From Actinomadura flavalba DSM 45200 (GTDB lineage Bacteria > Actinomycetota > Actinomycetes > Streptosporangiales > Streptosporangiaceae), in NCBI RefSeq assembly GCF_000374305.1, contig NZ_KB894094.1, positions 414,977 through 478,976 of the forward strand: a stretch of 64,000 nt of DNA, read 5' to 3'. Under the pieces are notes generated by a model that saw only the letters and a program-made list of their open reading frames with translations, made no database searches and was not told where the DNA came from. This document shows, piece by piece, positions 51,386 through 61,375 of this stretch. A program made the translations under genes and the position numbers. The stretch's first letter is position 1, and each line of letters opens with the position of its first letter.

Positions 51386-51942
51386 CAGACCTCGAGCAGT
51401 TCGGCCTTCTTGTGCTCAAGGAGCTCGTCGATCTGCGCCACGTACCTGCTCGTGGCGTCGTCGAGCTCCTTCTCCGCACGGCGGACCTCGTCCTCCCCGG
51501 CGTCGCCGTCCTTGGCGAGCTTCTCCAGGGCGTCCTTGCTGCGGCGGCGGACGTTGCGGATGGAGATCTTGGCATCCTCCGCCTTGCCGCCCGCCACCTT
51601 GATGAACTCGCGCCTGCGCTCCTCGGACAGGTCCGGGAAGACGACGCGGATGACGTTGCCGTCGTTGGTGGGGTTCACGCCGAGGTCACTGTCGCGAATG
51701 GCGCGCTCGACCGCGGACATCGACGACTTGTCGAAGACCTGGACGATGACCATGCGCGGCTCGGGCAGCGTGAACGAGGCGAGCTGGTTGATCGGCGTGG
51801 GGGTGCCGTAGTACTCCGCGGTGATCTTGTTGAACATCGCGGGGGTGACGCGCCCGGTGCGGATGGCCTGGAAGTCCTCCTTGGCGACCGCGACGGCCTT
51901 CTCCATCTTCTCCTCGGCTTCGAGGAGGGTCTCGTCGATCAC
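51385..51942 (-). CDS. frr: Ribosome recycling factor
   Basis: RRF of 185 residues, which with EF-G splits the post-termination ribosome. It shows the full family sequence: [63 protein letters not shown], and [31 protein letters not shown]. Length is standard. It lies 51 bp after pyrH and overlaps cdsA by one base. Confidence 0.97.
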   Translation of the reverse strand: MIDETLLEAEEKMEKAVAVAKEDFQAIRTGRVTPAMFNKITAEYYGTPTPINQLASFTLPEPRMVIVQVFDKSSMSAVERAIRDSDLGVNPTNDGNVIRVVFPDLSEERRREFIKVAGGKAEDAKISIRNVRRRSKDALEKLAKDGDAGEDEVRRAEKELDDATSRYVAQIDELLEHKKAELLEV

Positions 51943-51993
51943 TTCGACTCCCGGTTCAGCTAGTCGGCCGTTCTGTCGGTGGCCCGTCGTACG

Positions 51994-52827
<834 letters not shown>

Positions 52828-53664
52828 CTACGCCTGGCCGACCTTGAAGCGGGCGAAGCGCACGACCTTGACGCCGGCCTCGTCGAGGACCTTGGCGATG
52901 GTCTTCTTCGGCTCCTTCACGAACGCCTGCTCCAGCAGGACGAAGTCGCGGAAGTAGGCGTTGACGCGGCCCTCGACGATCTTCGGGATCGCCTGCTCGG
53001 GCTTGCCCTCGTCGCGGGTGAGCTGCTCGGCGAGCGCCCGCTCCTTTTCGATCGCCTCGGCGGGGATCTCGTCGCGGGTGAGGTACTTCGGGGACATCGC
53101 GGCGATCTGCTGCGCGATGTCCTTGGCGACCTGGGGGTTCTCGGCGTCCAGCTCGACGAGCACGCCGGTGGTCGGCGGCAGCGACGGGTCGGACTTGTGC
53201 AGGTAGCTCGCCACGTAGGCGCCCGTGAAGTGGGCGAAGCGGCCGAGTTCGAGCTTCTCGCCGATCTTGGCACTGTTCTCCTGGACCAGCGCGTCGACGG
53301 TCTTGCCCGGCTCGATCTCGGCGGCGGCCACGGCCTCGGCGTCCTGCGCACCGCTCTGCGCGGCGAACGTGACGATGCGGTCGGCGAGCGCGATGAACTC
53401 GGCGTTCTTGGCGACGAAGTCGGTCTCGCACTTGATCTCCAGCAGCGCGCCGTCGCCGGTGCCCTGGAAGTGCTCGGCGACGAGGCCGTTGGCGGCGGTG
53501 CGCTCGGCGCGCTTGCCGACGTCCTTGGCGCCCTTGAGGCGCAGGATCTCGACGGCCTTGTCGAAGTCGCCCTCGGCCTCGACCAGGGCGTTCTTACAGG
53601 CCATCATGCCGGAGCCGGTGAGCTCGCGGAGCCGCTTGACATCGGCGGCGGTGAAGTCAGCCAT
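52828..53664 (-). CDS. tsf: Elongation factor Ts
   Basis: EF-Ts of 278 residues, the guanine exchange factor for EF-Tu. The start [45 protein letters not shown] is the classical N-terminal UBA-like domain with the TGxGMMxCKxAL motif. The core has [24 protein letters not shown] and [15 protein letters not shown]. Length is normal. It lies downstream of rpsB after an attenuator-like hairpin at 53707-53743. Confidence 0.97.
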   Translation of the reverse strand: MADFTAADVKRLRELTGSGMMACKNALVEAEGDFDKAVEILRLKGAKDVGKRAERTAANGLVAEHFQGTGDGALLEIKCETDFVAKNAEFIALADRIVTFAAQSGAQDAEAVAAAEIEPGKTVDALVQENSAKIGEKLELGRFAHFTGAYVASYLHKSDPSLPPTTGVLVELDAENPQVAKDIAQQIAAMSPKYLTRDEIPAEAIEKERALAEQLTRDEGKPEQAIPKIVEGRVNAYFRDFVLLEQAFVKEPKKTIAKVLDEAGVKVVRFARFKVGQA

Positions 53665-53706
53665 CGCTCTTTCGTCTCTGTGTGGTGGGAAGACTGGACG
53701 CGACAG

Positions 53707-53743
53707 GGCCCCCGGGGCGGCGTGTGCGCCTGCCCCGGGGGCC
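53707..53743 (-). terminator. Hairpin between rpsB and tsf
   Basis: GGCCCCCGGGGC (53707-53718) pairs perfectly with GCCCCGGGGGCC (53732-53743) around 13 bases. It lies in the rpsB-tsf gap and may reduce read-through, as at other rpsB-tsf junctions. Confidence 0.55.
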
Positions 53744-53751
53744 GCACGTCG

Positions 53752-54705
53752 TCAGGACTTGTCGGTCTCGCCGTCCTTGGCCTCGGTGGCGGCCACGGCC
53801 TCGGCCTCAGCCTCGGCCGGAGCCTCCTCGGCCGGAGCGTCGGCCTCGGCCGGAGCGTCAGCGGCGGGAGCCTCGGCCTCGGCCTCGGCGGCGGGGGCCT
53901 CGGCCGGAGCGGCGGCGTCCTGCTCCTTGCTCTCCAGCAGCTCGCGCTCCCACTCGGGAAGGGGCTCGCCGGCGGCCCGCTCGGCGGGCTTCTCGTCGCC
54001 GCCGGCGGCGCCGGAGCGGGCGATGAGACCGTCGGCGACGGCGTCGGCGACGACGCGGGTCAGCATGCTGACGCTGCGGATGGCGTCGTCGTTACCCGGG
54101 ATCGGGTAGTCGACCTCGTCCGGGTCGCAGTTGGTGTCGAGGATCGCGACGACCGGGATGCCGAGCTTCTTGGCCTCGTTGACCGCGATGTGCTCCTTCT
54201 TGGTGTCCACGATCCACACGGCGCTGGGAACCTTCGCCATGTCGCGGATACCGCCGAGGGTGCGCTCCAGCTTGTCCTTCTCGCGACGCAGGCCGAGCAG
54301 CTCCTTCTTGGTCATGCCGGAGCCGGCCACGTCGTCGTAGTTGATCTCCTCCAGCTCCTTGAGCCGGGTGAGGCGCTTGTGCACCGTGGAGAAGTTGGTG
54401 AGCATGCCGCCCAGCCAGCGCTGGTTGACGTAGGGCATCCCGACCCGCGCCGCCTGCTCGGCGATGGCCTCCTGCGCCTGCTTCTTCGTGCCGACGAACA
54501 GGATCGTGCCGCCGTGCGCGACCGTCGCCTTGACGAACTCGAAGGCGCGGTCGATGTAGGACAGCGACTGCTGGAGGTCGATGATGTAGATGCCGTTGCG
54601 CTCGGTGAGAATGAAGCGCTTCATCTTCGGGTTCCAGCGGCGCGTCTGGTGGCCGAAGTGAACGCCGCTCTCAAGGAGCTGGCGCATGGTGACCACGGGT
54701 GCCAT
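53752..54705 (-). CDS. rpsB: 30S ribosomal protein S2
   Basis: S2 of 317 residues. Residues ~1-235 are the standard protein: [62 protein letters not shown] and [24 protein letters not shown]. The last ~80 residues are an Ala/Glu/Pro-rich acidic tail ([25 protein letters not shown]), common in actinobacteria but long here. AGGAGGA lies five bases before ATG 54705. It heads the operon. Confidence 0.97.
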   Translation of the reverse strand: MAPVVTMRQLLESGVHFGHQTRRWNPKMKRFILTERNGIYIIDLQQSLSYIDRAFEFVKATVAHGGTILFVGTKKQAQEAIAEQAARVGMPYVNQRWLGGMLTNFSTVHKRLTRLKELEEINYDDVAGSGMTKKELLGLRREKDKLERTLGGIRDMAKVPSAVWIVDTKKEHIAVNEAKKLGIPVVAILDTNCDPDEVDYPIPGNDDAIRSVSMLTRVVADAVADGLIARSGAAGGDEKPAERAAGEPLPEWERELLESKEQDAAAPAEAPAAEAEAEAPAADAPAEADAPAEEAPAEAEAEAVAATEAKDGETDKS

Positions 54706-54893
54706 GGTCGTCCTCCTGGGTTCTGTGCCCGCGTCGCTTGACGGGCGATTTGGTTGATGTCTGCGCCCTGACGGCGCCCCACCGCCGCGAACGACGGACC
54801 GAGAGGCGCCGCCCCACCGGTCACGAGGACGGCGGTGGCGTGCGAGCGCGTGAATTCGGCCGCGAGAGCGTGCGCCCGCGCGACCGTTCACCG

Positions 54894-54899
54894 ATTCTA
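54894..54899 (-). promoter_or_regulatory. Candidate minus-10 box of the rpsB operon
   Basis: TAGAAT on the minus strand, five of six matches to TATAAT. It would start transcription near 54887, about 180 bases before rpsB. A TTGATT upstream is at 23-bp spacing, too far to be a normal minus-35. Confidence 0.4.
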
Positions 54900-54954
54900 T
54901 GGGATGAAGGCCGCCGACGTGGAATCAACGCAGTCCGGGGCGGCTGGAGCAGGG

Positions 54955-54963
54955 TTATCCACA
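54955..54963 (+). promoter_or_regulatory. DnaA-box sequence 2
   Basis: TTATCCACA in an 11-base GTTATCCACAG. It lies between rpsB and the M23 peptidase, 113 bp from a second copy in the same orientation. Confidence 0.55.
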
Positions 54964-55076
54964 GGCTGCGGCTCGGCCCGCACGAGGTGGCCCGACTGCG
55001 GGAGAATTGAATCAAGGGGGTCCCCAGGGGGGTTGCGGACCTCCTGATCGGCCTGCCACCGGGCCGTCCGAGAAAG

Positions 55077-55085
55077 TTATCCACA
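55077..55085 (+). promoter_or_regulatory. DnaA-box sequence 3
   Basis: TTATCCACA in GTTATCCACAG, 51 bp upstream of the M23 peptidase start and in the same orientation as the copy at 54955. Confidence 0.55.
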
Positions 55086-55135
55086 GCCCCGGCCAGGGGC
55101 CGCGTGGCCATGTCCTGGCAGGCCACGCTGGACCC

Positions 55136-55831
55136 ATGACTGTTTCGACGCTTCCTCTCGTCCTCGCGCTCACCGGTTCGCCCGCACCGGCGCCCGATGA
55201 GTGGCGCTGGCCGCTCGGGCCCCCGCCTCCACCGGTCGTCCGCGCGTTCGCCCCACCGGCCGTGCCCTGGGGCCCTGGCCATCGCGGCGTCGATCTGGCC
55301 GCGCGTCCGGGCCAGACCGTGCGTGCGGCAGGGGCCGGACGCGTCGCCTACGCGGGGCTTCTCGCCGGGCGAAGCGTGATCTCGCTCGACCACGGCGCTC
55401 TGCGCACGACCTATCTGCCCGTCCGTCCAGCACTGCCGACGGGAGCCGAGGTCGCCGCCGGGACGAAGATCGGCGTGCTGGAGAGTCCGGCGACGCCGCA
55501 CTGCCCGCAGGCTTGCCTGCACTGGGGCTTGCGTCAGGGCACCGTCTACCTTGACCCGCTTCGTCTCGTCCAGCGCCCGGTCCGGCTACTGCCCCTGTGG
55601 CCGCCCGCCGCGCCCGCGCAGCGGGTGGTGGAGCCGTCCGAGCCACCGCGCGTCCTGGCCTCGTCGATCGGCCCGCGCGAGACCGCCACGGCGGCGGGCG
55701 GTGCCCTTACCGGCGCCGTCCTCTCTTTCGCGGCCCTCTTCGCCTGGCGCCAGACGCGCCTGCGCGCCCGGCGCAGAACACCGGCCGACGTGATCGACCT
55801 GAACCGGGAGCGCGAACTACGACGAACATGA
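55136..55831 (+). CDS. M23-family peptidase with C-terminal membrane helix
   Basis: Protein of 231 residues. A weak signal-like start (MTVSTLPLVLALTGSPAPAP) leads to a LytM/M23 domain (~20-150). Zinc ligands appear in PWGPGHRGVDLAARPGQTVRAAGAGRVAYAG (HxxxD) and HCPQACLHWGLR (HxH). A helix at ~185-205 (AAGGALTGAVLSFAALFAW) is followed by a basic tail. It probably works on peptidoglycan while held in the membrane, or is an inactive regulator. A C-terminal anchor is unusual for this family. Confidence 0.82.
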   Translation: MTVSTLPLVLALTGSPAPAPDEWRWPLGPPPPPVVRAFAPPAVPWGPGHRGVDLAARPGQTVRAAGAGRVAYAGLLAGRSVISLDHGALRTTYLPVRPALPTGAEVAAGTKIGVLESPATPHCPQACLHWGLRQGTVYLDPLRLVQRPVRLLPLWPPAAPAQRVVEPSEPPRVLASSIGPRETATAAGGALTGAVLSFAALFAWRQTRLRARRRTPADVIDLNRERELRRT

Positions 55832-56155
55832 ACACGACGCGTGGATCGGCTACAACGACACCCAGCGCGAGCGGACGCGGGAGAGGCCGGGCCCGGCACG
55901 ATCAAGACTCGGCATTACCAGGACGCGGCGTGGTGAGGACGCGATGTAACCAGGACACAGCGTGATCAGGACACGGCGTGATCAGCGCGCGACGCGAGCA
56001 GAAGCCGACGTGCTCAGGACCCTGGGAAGGGAACCGGCCGGAACGGAACCCGGCGGAAGCTGAACGCGGTGAGGACTGAACGCGGTGAGAGCTGAACGCG
56101 GTGAGAGCTGAACGCGGCGATGCTCACGCTGTGTCGCTTGGTTGTGTCGCTTTGA
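55832..56155. repeat. 16-bp tandem-repeat region
   Basis: No gene. Eight 16-bp units at exact spacing lie at 55901-56028 (consensus RTCAGGACRCGGCGTG; later units degenerate). Then four nearly identical units of TGAACGCGGTGAGAGC lie at 56061-56124, starting at 56061, 56077, 56093 and 56109. The two blocks are out of phase with each other. Together they form a minisatellite between the M23 and xerC genes. Confidence 0.7.
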
Positions 56156-57073
56156 TCAGTCGCCTCCACGCGGATGGGCCCGGCGGTGCTCATGTCTCAG
56201 CCGTTCGGCCGAGACGTGCGTGTAGAGCTGCGTCGTGCGCAGCGACGCGTGTCCGAGGATCTCTTGGACTCCGCGCAGGTCGGCGCCGCCCTCCAGCAGG
56301 TGGGTCGCCGCCGAGTGCCGCAGTCCGTGCGGCGCCACGTCAGGCATCTCACCGGCGGCGGCGATGCGGGCGTGCACGATGCGGCGCGCGGTCGTCGGAT
56401 GCAGCCGTCCACCGCGTGCGCCGAGCAGCAACGCGGAACCGCTCTCCTCGGTCGCCAGTTCCGGACGGCCGCTGCGCAGCCAGCGGTCGGCCGCCCGCAT
56501 CGCGGGCTCCCCGACCGGGACGGTGCGCTCACGCCCGCCTTTGCCCAGCACACGGACGGTGCGCCTGCCTCCGTCCAGATCGTCCACGTCCAGTCCGCAC
56601 AGTTCACTGACGCGCACGCCCGTAGCGTAGAGCAGTTCCAGGACCGCGAGGTCGCGCATGTCGAGCGGGGTCTCGCCTTCCAGCGTGTCCAGCAGACGTG
56701 CGGCGTGGTCCTGGGAGAGCACGGTCGGGAGGTCACGCGTCTGCCGAGGCGTGCCGAGGAGCGCGCCTGGGTCGTCCGCGAGGCGTCCGCACCGGTACAG
56801 GTAGGCCGTGAAGACCCGCGCGGCGGCCGTCCGGCGGGCGAGCGTGGCCCGCGTGCGTCCGAGCGCGTGCTGACGCGCAAGCCAGGCCCGCAGAACGGTG
56901 ACGTCCAGTTCCCCGGGCCCGCCGAGCCCGATCATCCCCATGTAGGACGACAGATCTCGCAGATCACCGAGGTAGGCCCGCAACGTGTGCGGCGAGACGT
57001 CGCGCTCGCCCCGCAGGTACTCCTCGAATTCCGGGAGCACGTCCTTCAGCGGCGCGGTCTCGTCACTCGTCAC
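56156..57073 (-). CDS. xerC: Tyrosine recombinase XerC
   Basis: Recombinase of 305 residues that resolves chromosome dimers at dif. The N-terminal SAM-like core-binding domain spans ~10-95 (FEEYLRGERDVSPHTLRAYLGDLRDL). The catalytic part has Arg in LYATGVRVSELCGLDVDDL, Lys in VLGKGGRERTVPV, HGLRHSAATHLLEGG, and LGHASLRTTQLYTHV with the Tyr nucleophile. GTG 57073 (VTSDETAPL) is the best start; the frame upstream is Arg/Cys-rich and not conserved. It lies between the M23 gene and yraN in opposite orientation to both. Confidence 0.92.
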   Translation of the reverse strand: MTSDETAPLKDVLPEFEEYLRGERDVSPHTLRAYLGDLRDLSSYMGMIGLGGPGELDVTVLRAWLARQHALGRTRATLARRTAAARVFTAYLYRCGRLADDPGALLGTPRQTRDLPTVLSQDHAARLLDTLEGETPLDMRDLAVLELLYATGVRVSELCGLDVDDLDGGRRTVRVLGKGGRERTVPVGEPAMRAADRWLRSGRPELATEESGSALLLGARGGRLHPTTARRIVHARIAAAGEMPDVAPHGLRHSAATHLLEGGADLRGVQEILGHASLRTTQLYTHVSAERLRHEHRRAHPRGGD

Positions 57074-57598
57074 ATGACCCACGGTGCTGCACGGCCCGAC
57101 GCGAACGCAACCACGACAGGCAGCCTCACCGCTGCTCCAGCAGTGTCTGCGTCGATGTCGTCGCCGGAGGCATGCCCTCACCGCGTACATCTTCGCGACG
57201 GCCATGCCGTCACGACGTCCAAGCCTTCGCCACGTCTTGCCGCTCGCCATGTACAGGCGCTCGCTGCGTCCCTGTCCTCGCAGCGTTCTGGGGCCGCCGC
57301 CTCACCCCGAAGAGTTCGCGCCCGTCCGAACGGCTGGTACGCCGAGAAGGATCAGCGCCTTCCAGACATCGCGCGCATTCCGGCGCTGCACGCGGCGGCA
57401 CCCGGCCCTGTGTCGTGCAGGGGCTTCGCGCGGTCGCCGCACTGCTCGCCCAGAACGTGCGCGGCCGGAAACGCCTCGCTGTGCTGGCCTATCGCCGCCG
57501 GGAGGGTGGCATGCCCGACCGGGGCGTTATCCACAGGCCGAGACTTTACTTTCCGCGATGTCGCCGGCCGAGCACGCTCGGTTGCGGAGGTGGAACGG
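57074..57598. other. Intergenic stretch between xerC and yraN
   Basis: 525 bp between divergent genes. Apart from a DnaA-box sequence at 57527-57535 and the Shine-Dalgarno GGAGG before 57599, I see nothing recognisable. An open frame extending xerC upstream is Arg/Cys-rich and rejected. Confidence 0.5.
57527..57535 (+). promoter_or_regulatory. DnaA-box sequence 4
   Basis: TTATCCACA in GTTATCCACAG, 64 bp upstream of the yraN start codon. It is the fourth identical 11-base copy in the window. Confidence 0.55.
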
Positions 57599-57961
57599 AT
57601 GACATCCCAGAACAACGCACAGAGGCTCGGCGCTCGCGGCGAAGACGCCGCCGCCGACTATCTGCGCGGTCTCGGCTGGCGCGTGATCGACCGCAACTGG
57701 CGCTGCCCCGAAGGCGAACTCGACATCGTGGCCCACGACGGGCGCGGATTCGTCGTCTGCGAGGTGAAGACGCGGCGCAGCGCCGCGTACGGCCATCCAG
57801 CGGAGGCTGTCACTCCGGCGAAGGCCGCCCGGCTGCGGAGGCTGGCGCTGCGCTGGTCGGCGGGGCGGGGAGTGCGAGGTGACCGCGTGCGCGTCGACGT
57901 GCTCGGCCTCGCCGTCCGTGCGGACGGCTTCACGGTCGCGCACCTGCGGGAGGTGTGCTGA
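57599..57961 (+). CDS. YraN/UPF0102 nuclease-fold protein
   Basis: Protein of 120 residues with the UPF0102 restriction-endonuclease-like fold: RLGARGEDAAADYLRGLGWRVIDRNWRCPEGELDIVAHDGRGFVVCEVKTRRS (catalytic-like E/D...ExK). Function in the cell is unsettled, possibly DNA processing. GGAGG lies eight bases before ATG 57599. It lies 1 bp before comM, the usual yraN-comM-dprA order in actinobacteria. Confidence 0.92.
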   Translation: MTSQNNAQRLGARGEDAAADYLRGLGWRVIDRNWRCPEGELDIVAHDGRGFVVCEVKTRRSAAYGHPAEAVTPAKAARLRRLALRWSAGRGVRGDRVRVDVLGLAVRADGFTVAHLREVC

Positions 57962-57962
57962 C

Positions 57963-59516
57963 ATGACGCTCGCCCGTACGCACTCGGTCTCCCTCGTGGG
58001 CGTCGACGGCTTCGTCGTCGGTGTCGAGGCCGCCATCACCAGCGGCATTCCCGGCCTGCACCTGGTCGGACTGCCCGACGCTGCGCTCAGCGAGGCCCGC
58101 GACCGCGTCCGCGCCGCGATCTACAACTCCGGCGAGGACTGGCCCAACCGCCACGTCACGGTCTCCCTGTTCCCGGCGAGCCTGCCGAAGAAGGGCTCGA
58201 TCTTCGATCTCGCCATCGCGGTCGCCTTACTGGCCGCCGCCGAGACGGTGCCGCCCCGCGTCTGCGACGACCTCGTCATCATCGGCGAGCTTGGGCTGGA
58301 CGGACGCGTGCGCGGCATTCCCGGTGTGCTGCCCGCCGTGCTCGCCGCCGCGAATGCCGGATGCGGGACGGTCGTCGTCCCGCGCGCCAACGAGACGGAG
58401 GCCGCGCTCGTCCCCGGCGTGAAGGTCATCGGCGCGGCGACGCTGCGCGGGTTGCTCGCACTGCTGCGCGACGAGCCGCCCCCGCCCGGAGACGACGAAC
58501 CCGAACCGGCACGCGTCCTGCCCGACAACGGCACCGCCCACGTCCACGACCGCCTCGACGAACTCGACCTGGCGGACGTGCGCGGGCAGGCCGAGGGACG
58601 TCGAGCCCTGGAGATCAGCGCAGCGGGCGGGCACCACCTCTTCTTCGCCGGCCCTCCCGGATGCGGGAAGACCATGCTCGCGGAACGACTGCCCACCCTG
58701 CTGCCCCCGTTGGACCCGGAGGCCGCCCTAGAGGTGACGGCCATCCATTCCGTCGCCGGAACGCTGCCGACCGGACGGCCGCTCATCACACGCCCTCCCT
58801 TCCACGCGCCGCACCACACCGCGACGCGCGCTGCGCTGGCGGGCGGGGGCTCGGGCCGCGTCCTGCGCCCCGGGGCGATCTCGCTGGCCCATCGCGGCAT
58901 CCTCTTCATGGACGAGGCGCCCGAGTTCCACAACGGGGCGCTGGACGCGCTGCGGCAGCCGCTCGAAGAGGGCGAGGTGCGGATCTCGCGGGCCGAGGGT
59001 ACGGCCAGGTTCCCGGCCCGCTTCACGCTCGTGCTCGCGGCGAATCCGTGCCCGTGCGCGGCGGCCAAGAGCGTCGACTGCTCGTGCGCTCCCGGGATGC
59101 GCCGCAAGTACCTGTCGCGGCTCTCCGGGCCGCTGCTCGACCGCATCGACCTGAAGCTCGAACTGGCGCCCGCCAGCCGCGCCGAACTCCGCTACGACCT
59201 GGAGTTCGCCGAGTCGAGCGCGGTCGTCGCCGAGCGGGTCGCCGCCGCCCGGGAACGCACAAGACGCCGTCTCAAGGACACTCCGTGGCGTTCCAACTCC
59301 GAGATCCCCGGTCCCGAGCTCCGCCGCCGCTTCACTCCGCCGGCGGACGCCATGGGCCCCGTCGACGACGCATTGCACCTGGGCTTCCTCAGCGCTCGTG
59401 GCCTGGACCGCGTTCTACGCGTCGCCTGGACCCTGGCCGACCTCGGCGCCCACGACGAACCCGGCGCCGACGACATCGGCGGCGCCCTCGCCCTCTGGAC
59501 GGGAAAACGCTCATGA
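57963..59516 (+). CDS. ComM / YifB-family ATPase
   Basis: AAA+ protein of 517 residues of the Mg-chelatase/YifB family that promotes branch migration of integrated DNA in transformation. N-terminal domain VGVDGFVVGVEAAITSGIPGLHLVGLPDAAL, Walker A FAGPPGCGKTMLAERL at ~228, Walker B ILFMDEAPEF, a Cys-rich zinc-like loop (PCPCAAAKSVDCSCAPGM) and the C-terminal RGLDRVLRVAWTLADL are typical. Its ATG lies 1 bp after yraN, and its stop overlaps the dprA ATG (ATGA). Confidence 0.95.
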   Translation: MTLARTHSVSLVGVDGFVVGVEAAITSGIPGLHLVGLPDAALSEARDRVRAAIYNSGEDWPNRHVTVSLFPASLPKKGSIFDLAIAVALLAAAETVPPRVCDDLVIIGELGLDGRVRGIPGVLPAVLAAANAGCGTVVVPRANETEAALVPGVKVIGAATLRGLLALLRDEPPPPGDDEPEPARVLPDNGTAHVHDRLDELDLADVRGQAEGRRALEISAAGGHHLFFAGPPGCGKTMLAERLPTLLPPLDPEAALEVTAIHSVAGTLPTGRPLITRPPFHAPHHTATRAALAGGGSGRVLRPGAISLAHRGILFMDEAPEFHNGALDALRQPLEEGEVRISRAEGTARFPARFTLVLAANPCPCAAAKSVDCSCAPGMRRKYLSRLSGPLLDRIDLKLELAPASRAELRYDLEFAESSAVVAERVAAARERTRRRLKDTPWRSNSEIPGPELRRRFTPPADAMGPVDDALHLGFLSARGLDRVLRVAWTLADLGAHDEPGADDIGGALALWTGKRS

Positions 59517-61375
59517 ACACCGACCCCGACGCCCGCCACCACACCCGGAAGGCCACCACCATGCATGCCATCGACGAGCCGCCCGCGTCCGAAGAACGAC
59601 CGACCAAGCTCGCCGTTCACGGGGCCGCACGCCACACGCCGCACTCCAACCCGCCGAACGAGCCGCTCGGGCGGATAGCAGGACCCGAGAGGACCGCTGA
59701 CGCAGGGCTGGCGGCGACCTTGCACAGCTCGATGAGCGGCGGCATGCCTACGCACGTCGCAACCACCCGTGGGAACGACGAACCCGACCGGGCACAGCGG
59801 AGTGCGCCGGTCACGCATGGCGCGAGCACCGCGCCGGACACGAAGGTGAGCGCACGCGCCGCCTCCGTACTAACGTCCGCTGCCGCATGCCAGGCCCCGC
59901 AAGCCCACCAGACGGAGCACGGTCTGACCACTGTGCAGGGGCCTGACGACTCCGGTAGCGCAAGCGGCATCGAGGGCGCCTCCCTGGCCGCGCCTGTGGA
60001 GGCGAGCGCGCACACTTCGCCTCATCGGGGCGCTCATCACGACCGAGCGGAGTATGGGCAGGGCACCTCGCAGCGAATGGAGGACGACGAGGTAGTGGCC
60101 CGTTCGTCGGACGACGAGGTAGGGGCCGGTTCGCTGGCCATGGTCCCGGCATCTGGGGGTCGGAGTGCGCATCGAGGCCGGGTCGAGGACATTCGGGGTG
60201 TCGCAGGGATGCGGGGCGAGGGTGACGGTGAGGTCGGGGCACTCGCTACGTTCACCGCGCTCGCGGAGCCGGGCGATCGGTTGGTCAATCGGCTCATCCA
60301 GACCTACGGGGCCGTCGGAGCGATCGGGGTCGTGCGGTGCGGGGAGGTTCCGGCGGAGCTGGGACTGAACGGACAGGAGCTGAAGCGGGCGGCTGTGCGG
60401 CTGCGGCGGTGGCAGGTGCGTTTGCGGACGGTGGACGCCGCAGAGGATCTGGCCGTGGCCGAGCGGCTGGGGGTGCGCCTGCTGTGTCCGGGTGAGAGCG
60501 GCTGGCCCACGACGCTCGACGATCTCGGTGACGAACGTCCGTACGCGTTGTGGCTGCGCGGGCCCGACGACCTGCGCAACGCCTGCCTGCGGTCGGTGGC
60601 GGTGGTCGGCGCGCGCAACGCGACGCCCTACGGGCTCCGGGTGGCCGCCGACCTGGCCGCCGAGCTCGCCGACAGCCGGTGGACGGTCGTGTCGGGCGGC
60701 GCGATCGGCATCGACGCCGCCGCGCATCGGGGAGCGCTCGCCGCCGACGGTCCCACCATCGCCGTTCTGGCGAACGGCGTGGACGTCGCGTATCCGCCGC
60801 AGAACGAGGCGCTGTTCGCCGAGCTCTCCCGGCGGAGTCTGCTCGTCAGCGAGTCGCCGCCGGGCGTGCATCCGCACCGGTCTCGATTCCTGGTTCGCAA
60901 CCGGGTCATCGCGGCGCTCACCCGAGGGACCGTCGTGGTGGAGGCGGAGTGGCGCAGCGGCGCGCTGAGCACGGCGAAGTGGGCACAGCGGCTCGGCCGG
61001 GAAGTGATGGCGGTACCGGGGCCGGTGACCTCACGGCTCTCCGAGGGATGCCACCGTCTTCTGCGCGAACACCCGCCCGCGCTCGTGGTCACCCGTCCCG
61101 CCGAGGTCATCGAGGCGGTCGGCCGCCTCGGCGCCGACCTGGCCCCTCCCCCGCGTGACCCCGTCCTGCCCCGCGATCGGCTCGACGCGACCACGAGGGC
61201 GGTCCTGGAAGCAATCCCCGCCCGTGGCGCGGCAGGGCCCTCCCAGCTCGCGGCGAACACCGGCCTCGATCCCTCGACCGTCACGGCCAAACTCGGCCTC
61301 CTCGCCGCCGGCGGCTTCACCGAACGCACCACCTCCGGCTGGCGCCTAACCCCCGCCGCCAAACGCCCCACCTGA
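59513..61375 (+). CDS. dprA: DprA DNA-processing protein with long N-terminal extension
   Basis: 620 residues. The DprA core starts at ~237 (ALATFTALAEPGDRLVNRLI, then SVAVVGARNATPYGLRVAADLAAELA, SGGAIGIDAAAHRGALA, RSRFLVRNRVIAALTRGTVVVEA and GPVTSRLSEGCHRLL), a Rossmann fold that loads RecA on ssDNA. A winged-helix DML1-like tail ends it. The first ~230 residues are His/Thr/Ala/Ser/Gly-rich with lower third-position GC and a 27-bp in-frame repeat (60083-60136). Normal DprA is ~300-390 residues. ATG 59513 is coupled to comM. An internal ATG at 60209 would give a normal 388-residue protein. Confidence 0.85.
   Translation: MNTDPDARHHTRKATTMHAIDEPPASEERPTKLAVHGAARHTPHSNPPNEPLGRIAGPERTADAGLAATLHSSMSGGMPTHVATTRGNDEPDRAQRSAPVTHGASTAPDTKVSARAASVLTSAAACQAPQAHQTEHGLTTVQGPDDSGSASGIEGASLAAPVEASAHTSPHRGAHHDRAEYGQGTSQRMEDDEVVARSSDDEVGAGSLAMVPASGGRSAHRGRVEDIRGVAGMRGEGDGEVGALATFTALAEPGDRLVNRLIQTYGAVGAIGVVRCGEVPAELGLNGQELKRAAVRLRRWQVRLRTVDAAEDLAVAERLGVRLLCPGESGWPTTLDDLGDERPYALWLRGPDDLRNACLRSVAVVGARNATPYGLRVAADLAAELADSRWTVVSGGAIGIDAAAHRGALAADGPTIAVLANGVDVAYPPQNEALFAELSRRSLLVSESPPGVHPHRSRFLVRNRVIAALTRGTVVVEAEWRSGALSTAKWAQRLGREVMAVPGPVTSRLSEGCHRLLREHPPALVVTRPAEVIEAVGRLGADLAPPPRDPVLPRDRLDATTRAVLEAIPARGAAGPSQLAANTGLDPSTVTAKLGLLAAGGFTERTTSGWRLTPAAKRPT
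60083..60136 (+). repeat. 27-bp direct repeat in dprA extension
   Basis: Two tandem 27-base units at 60083-60109 and 60110-60136 encode DDEVVARSS and DDEVGAGSL. They lie in the low-complexity part ahead of the DprA core. The length is a multiple of three, so the frame is kept. Confidence 0.55.

Larger units (their letters stand above)
54706..55135. other. Divergent regulatory region of rpsB and M23 gene
   Basis: 430 bp without a gene. It holds a TAGAAT candidate minus-10 at 54894-54899 for rpsB, which would give a ~180-base 5' leader, and two DnaA-box sequences (54955 and 55077). Open frames here lack codon bias. Confidence 0.6.

Noticed and set aside
55901..56124. CRISPR array
   Set aside because: The repeats are contiguous 16-bp units with no unique spacers of CRISPR length and no cas genes nearby.
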